The notes under the pieces were generated by a model. The model did not search any database. It had not been told where the DNA came from and was given only the letters and a program-made list of their open reading frames with translations. Shown one piece after another: positions 60,857-64,000 of a stretch of 64,000 bases of DNA (positions within the stretch are counted from its first letter, which is position 1; each line of letters starts with the position of its first letter). The stretch is from JAFAXA01 sp963777325 (GTDB lineage: Bacteria; Pseudomonadota; Alphaproteobacteria; Acetobacterales; Acetobacteraceae), in assembly GCA_963777325.1 (NCBI GenBank), contig CAVZQE010000022.1, positions 682,001 through 746,000 of the forward strand. Reading direction: 5' to 3'. A program made the position numbers and the translations under genes.

Positions 60857-61841
60857 TCAGCCTCCGCTGCGCTGCAGATAGAGCGCGGCGACGATGAAGG
60901 CGGCCTTCAGGATTTCGGCGTAGGTGGCGTCGATGTCGTTCATGATGAAGCTCGCGCTCAGAACCTGGAGCAGCAGCACGCCGGCGACCCCGCCGACGAT
61001 CGAGATGCGTCCGCCAGAGAGCGGCGTGCCGCCGATCACCGCGGCGGCGATCGAAATCCAGCTCAAAGCTGACCCCGATGTAGTTCGGGTCCGCGGCCCC
61101 GAGCCGCGCGGACGCGAACACGCCCGCAAGCCCCGCCAGCAAGCCACTCGCGGCATAGACGAGCGCGAGCGTGGTCCGCACCGGCATCCCGGCCAGAAAG
61201 GCGGCGGTGCGGCTCGAGCCGACGAAGATCGCGTAGCGGCCGAAAGTGGTCCGCCGCGTGACCCAGCCCGCCAGGACGGCGGCGAGGAACGCGACCAGCG
61301 CCACGACCGGCAGTACCGAGAGGCTGGCCGAGCCGAGCCAGCCATAGACCCCCTCGTCCGGCAGGGTGAGCCGCGACCCGCTCAGCAGCGCCTGCGCCAA
61401 TCCGCGCGCCGCCACCAGCAGCGCGAGCGAGGAGATCAGCGGATCGACGCGCAAAAAGGCGATCAGGCAGCCATTGCAGATGCCCGCGCTCAGGCCCGCG
61501 ACGATGCCGACCCCGGCCGATGTGGCCTGCCCGAGGCCGATCGAGACGCCGATTGCGGCGGATGCGAGCGCCATCACGGAGCCGACCGACAGGTCGATGC
61601 CGCGCGTGCCGATCGCGAGACTCTGGCCCAGCGTGATGAGGATCACCGGGGCCGCCTCGAACAACAGATTGCGGACGACGAACGGATTGCGAAACCCGGG
61701 CGTGACCGCTAGGTCGATCGCGATCAGCAGGACGAAGGCGACGTAGACGCTGTAGCCGCGCAGCCAGGGCAAGGCGCCGGACCGAAGCCGCTGCGTGCCG
61801 GCGACGCCGCCACCCGGCCCGTCCTGGGTCGCGGGGCTCAC
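60857..61841 (-). pseudogene. Ribose-type sugar ABC transporter, permease 2, frameshifted near its 3' end
   Basis: A second RbsC-like permease. Residues 1-260 read from 61841 with LITLGQSLAIGTRGIDLSVG then SVMALASAAIG and FVGSSRTAAFLAGMPVR. At a run of three A (plus strand 61054-61056) one extra base throws the rest into unnatural Arg-rich sequence. In the other frame the natural end reads SIAAAVIGGTPLSGGRISIV then GGVAGVLLLQVLSASF and ends at 60857. A single-base error or recent lesion is likely. It starts four bases after the ATPase stop. Confidence 0.88.
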
Positions 61842-61844
61842 CGG

Positions 61845-63407
61845 CTACTCCGGGCGAGCCGCCGGATGCGTCGCCAGCAGGGCGAGCACATCGTCCGCGC
61901 TGGCGGCTCCCGTGGTCATCTCGCCGGATACCGCGCCCTCGTCCAGCACGACGAGCCGATGCGACAGCGCCAGCAGCTCCTCGATCTCGGACGACGTCAC
62001 CAGCACGCCCAGACCCTCGGCGGCCAGTTCCCGGATGGCGCGATGCACCTCCTCCTTGGCGCCGACGTCGATCCCGCGCGTCGGGTCGTCCAGCATCAGG
62101 GCTTGCGGGCTGGCGCAGAGACAGCGCGCCAGCAGGACTTTCTGCTGATTGCCGCCCGACAGGCCGGAGATGGGCTGAAGCGGCCCGGCCGTGCGGATGC
62201 CGAGTTCGCGAATGAAGCGGCCGACCAGCTCCCGCTGCCTGCGGCGCGAGACGACGCCGAAGCGGCTGATCCGGGTCAGCACGGACGCGGTCAGGTTCTC
62301 CTGCACGGAGAGCCCCGGAAAGATGCCTTCGGCGCGGCGGTCCTCGGACAGGAAGCCGAGGCCGTGGCGGATGGCGTTGGCTGGGGTCAACCGGCCGAGA
62401 AGCTGGCCCGCGATCTCCACCGTGCCCGCTTCCGGCTGCTCGGCGCCGAACACGGCCTTGAGCGTCTCCGTGCGCCCGGCCCCGAGCAGTCCGGCAAGCG
62501 CCACGATCTCCCGCCGATGCACATCGAACCCCACGTCGCGGACGCGCGTCGTCCAGCGGAGATGGCGCACCGACAGCGCCGCTTTGCCGGGGGCGGCGGC
62601 GCGCCCGGTCCGCCCGGCGCCGGGTTCCGCTCCGCTCGCCGCCTCGCGCCCGAGCATGGCGGCCACCAGCGCCGGGCGCGGCAATTCCTGCGGCGTGCCA
62701 CTGCGGACGAGAGCGCCGTCGCGCAGCACCGTCAGCCGGTCGCACAGCCGGTAGCACTCGGAGAGGCGGTGACTGACGAACAGAAGCGCGATCCCGTCGG
62801 CGCGCAGCCGCTCGACCACGCCGAATAGCACCTCGACCTCGGCGCTGCTCAGCGCCGAAGTCGGCTCGTCGAGGACCACGACCCGCGCCCCGAACGAAAC
62901 CACCCGGGCGATCGAGACCATCTGCTGCAGGCCGAGCCCGAGAGAGCGCAGCTTGCGCGCCGGATCGATCGCCAGCCCGTAGCGTTGCAGCACGGAGCCT
63001 GCGTCAAGCAGCATCCGGCGACGGTCGATCAACAGGCGTCCCGCGTGCTTCGGCTCGCGTCCGAGGTAGATATTCTCGGCGACGCTGCGCTCCGGGATCA
63101 GGTTGATTTCCTGATAGACCGCCGAAACCCCCGCGTTCTGGGCGCCACGCGGATCTTCGAAGCGGACCGCCTTGCCGTCCATCAGCAGGCTGCCGCCGTC
63201 CGGCTGGTAGAACCCGGTCAGCACCTTGATCAAGGTGGACTTGCCGGCGCCGTTCTCGCCAACCAACCCATGCACCTCACCCGCGCGCAAGGCGAACGAG
63301 ACGCCCCGCAGGGCCTGGATCGTTCCGAACGTCTTGCGCACCTCCCGCGCCTCGATCACGACGCGGGAGGTGGCGGCGGCGGCGCCGGGCGATCCGGCGC
63401 TGGTCAT
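61845..63407 (-). CDS. Ribose-type sugar ABC transporter, ATP-binding protein (RbsA-like)
   Basis: The 520-residue protein has two ABC domains. The first has Walker A GLVGENGAGKSTLIKVLTG and Walker B VVVLDEPTSALSSAEVEV. The second has a degenerate Walker A (AGLLGAGRTETLKAVFG), the signature SGLSGGNQQKVLLARCL and DDPTRGIDVG. This asymmetric pattern is that of RbsA/XylG/MglA. It energises uptake by the two permeases, fed by the upstream binding protein. Confidence 0.92.
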   Translation of the reverse strand: MTSAGSPGAAAATSRVVIEAREVRKTFGTIQALRGVSFALRAGEVHGLVGENGAGKSTLIKVLTGFYQPDGGSLLMDGKAVRFEDPRGAQNAGVSAVYQEINLIPERSVAENIYLGREPKHAGRLLIDRRRMLLDAGSVLQRYGLAIDPARKLRSLGLGLQQMVSIARVVSFGARVVVLDEPTSALSSAEVEVLFGVVERLRADGIALLFVSHRLSECYRLCDRLTVLRDGALVRSGTPQELPRPALVAAMLGREAASGAEPGAGRTGRAAAPGKAALSVRHLRWTTRVRDVGFDVHRREIVALAGLLGAGRTETLKAVFGAEQPEAGTVEIAGQLLGRLTPANAIRHGLGFLSEDRRAEGIFPGLSVQENLTASVLTRISRFGVVSRRRQRELVGRFIRELGIRTAGPLQPISGLSGGNQQKVLLARCLCASPQALMLDDPTRGIDVGAKEEVHRAIRELAAEGLGVLVTSSEIEELLALSHRLVVLDEGAVSGEMTTGAASADDVLALLATHPAARPE

Positions 63408-63426
63408 GCGACGGGGATCTCCGCCC

Positions 63427-64000
63427 TCAGTAGGGTGCGCCGCTCTTCATGGCCTGCTCGGCGTTCTCGCGGGTGTAGAGCGCGTCCTTCATGATGATCT
63501 TCTGCGGCACCGGCTGGCCGTCGAACCATTTCTGCAAGGCGTCGAAAGCCTGCGGGCCGAAGCGCGGGTTGGTCTCCACATCCGCCTGCGCCTCGCCCTC
63601 GGCGATCGCGCGCACCAGATCCTTGGTGCCGTCGATCGAGACGATCGCCACGTCCTTGCCGGGCTTCTTGCCGGCGTGTCGGATCGCCGTCATCGCTCCG
63701 AGCGCCATCACATCCGCCTGCGCATACAGGGCGTTGATGTCCGGGTGCGCGAGCAGGAGCTGGCCCATGACGCGCTGGCTGTCCGTGGTCGACCAGTTTC
63801 CCGTCTGGGCGGCGAGCAGGTGCATGTTCGGGTGCTTCTTCAGTTCGTTGGCGAAGCCCTCGGTGCGCTGCGTTTCCACGGAGTTGCCGTAAGCGCCCTG
63901 GATCTCCACGATCTCGGCCTTGCCGCCGGTCGCCTTGGCCAGCGCGTCCGCCGCCCGCACGCCCTGCGTATAGAAGTCGGACCCCATGAAGGTGATAAAA
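63427..64000 (-). CDS. Ribose-type sugar ABC transporter, periplasmic binding protein (5' end outside window)
   Basis: About 190 C-terminal residues of an RbsB-like binding protein (ITFMGSDFYTQGVRAADALA at the edge, ALYAQADVMALGAMTAIRHA, DVAIVSIDGTKDLVRAIAEG, DVETNPRFGPQAFDALQKW). The part present includes the hinge and C-terminal lobe of a type I periplasmic binding fold. The signal peptide lies beyond the window. First visible gene of a binding protein-ATPase-permease-permease operon. Confidence 0.9.
   Translation of the reverse strand, partial: FITFMGSDFYTQGVRAADALAKATGGKAEIVEIQGAYGNSVETQRTEGFANELKKHPNMHLLAAQTGNWSTTDSQRVMGQLLLAHPDINALYAQADVMALGAMTAIRHAGKKPGKDVAIVSIDGTKDLVRAIAEGEAQADVETNPRFGPQAFDALQKWFDGQPVPQKIIMKDALYTRENAEQAMKSGAPY

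Overview
This is a high-GC window from an alphaproteobacterium. Evidence for that is the DUF484-xerC pair, the NDUFS4-like complex I protein, the coxG-coxD-coxE trio, and the base composition. I cannot place it more finely (Rhodospirillales or Hyphomicrobiales are my guesses).

Layout. Bases 1-10826 are ordinary chromosome: the 3' end of lpdA, pdxA-pdxJ, an FAD monooxygenase, a DUF900 hydrolase, an AmpG-like transporter, xerC with DUF484, priA and a HAD phosphatase. Bases ~10.9-47.2 kb are a defence and mobile-element island. Bases 47.2-64 kb return to chromosome: a lipoprotein, tam, coxE/coxD/coxG, a NhaD-type antiporter, an MmgE/PrpD protein, a YbaK protein, a deacetylase-fold enzyme, DUF192, a ClpP-like periplasmic protein, tRNA-Pro(TGG), tRNA-Arg(TCT), a large membrane protein and a ribose-type ABC importer.

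The island appears to sit inside an older two-gene cassette. An AAA ATPase starts at 10993 and is cut at 12534. What looks like the C-terminus of the same ATPase family resumes at ~46.4 kb, followed at once by a small protein with a D...ExK nuclease-like motif. Between them lie: an IS1031-like element carrying an IS110 element inside it; a helicase-DUF932 gene split by an IS21 element; a DNA phosphorothioation cluster (dndB, dndC, a small Dnd-associated gene, dndD, dndE, dndA) with a HTH regulator and a palindrome-rich promoter; an AIPR C-terminal fragment; a HEPN-like protein; and a six-gene minus-strand operon at 29056-39927. The order of that operon is RelA/SpoT-like synthetase, sigma-region-4/alpha-CTD-like protein, PLD-helicase, 65-aa protein, SMC-like ATPase, 149-aa protein. 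I do not recognise this combination, and it is the best candidate for an undescribed system. An integrase, a VapBC-like pair and IS1595 lie to its right.

Two points run through the window. Four IS junctions (two IS21, two IS427-like) can be resolved to target duplications, and removing them restores or explains the interrupted genes. Single-base frameshifts also occur in many genes (pdxA, hydrolase, ATPase, zinc ribbon, dndD, sigma-like x2, RelA/SpoT x2, nuclease, ABC permease), in core as well as island genes. This suggests residual indel errors in the assembly at least as much as gene decay. Calls of 'pseudogene' for single-frameshift genes should be read with that in mind.
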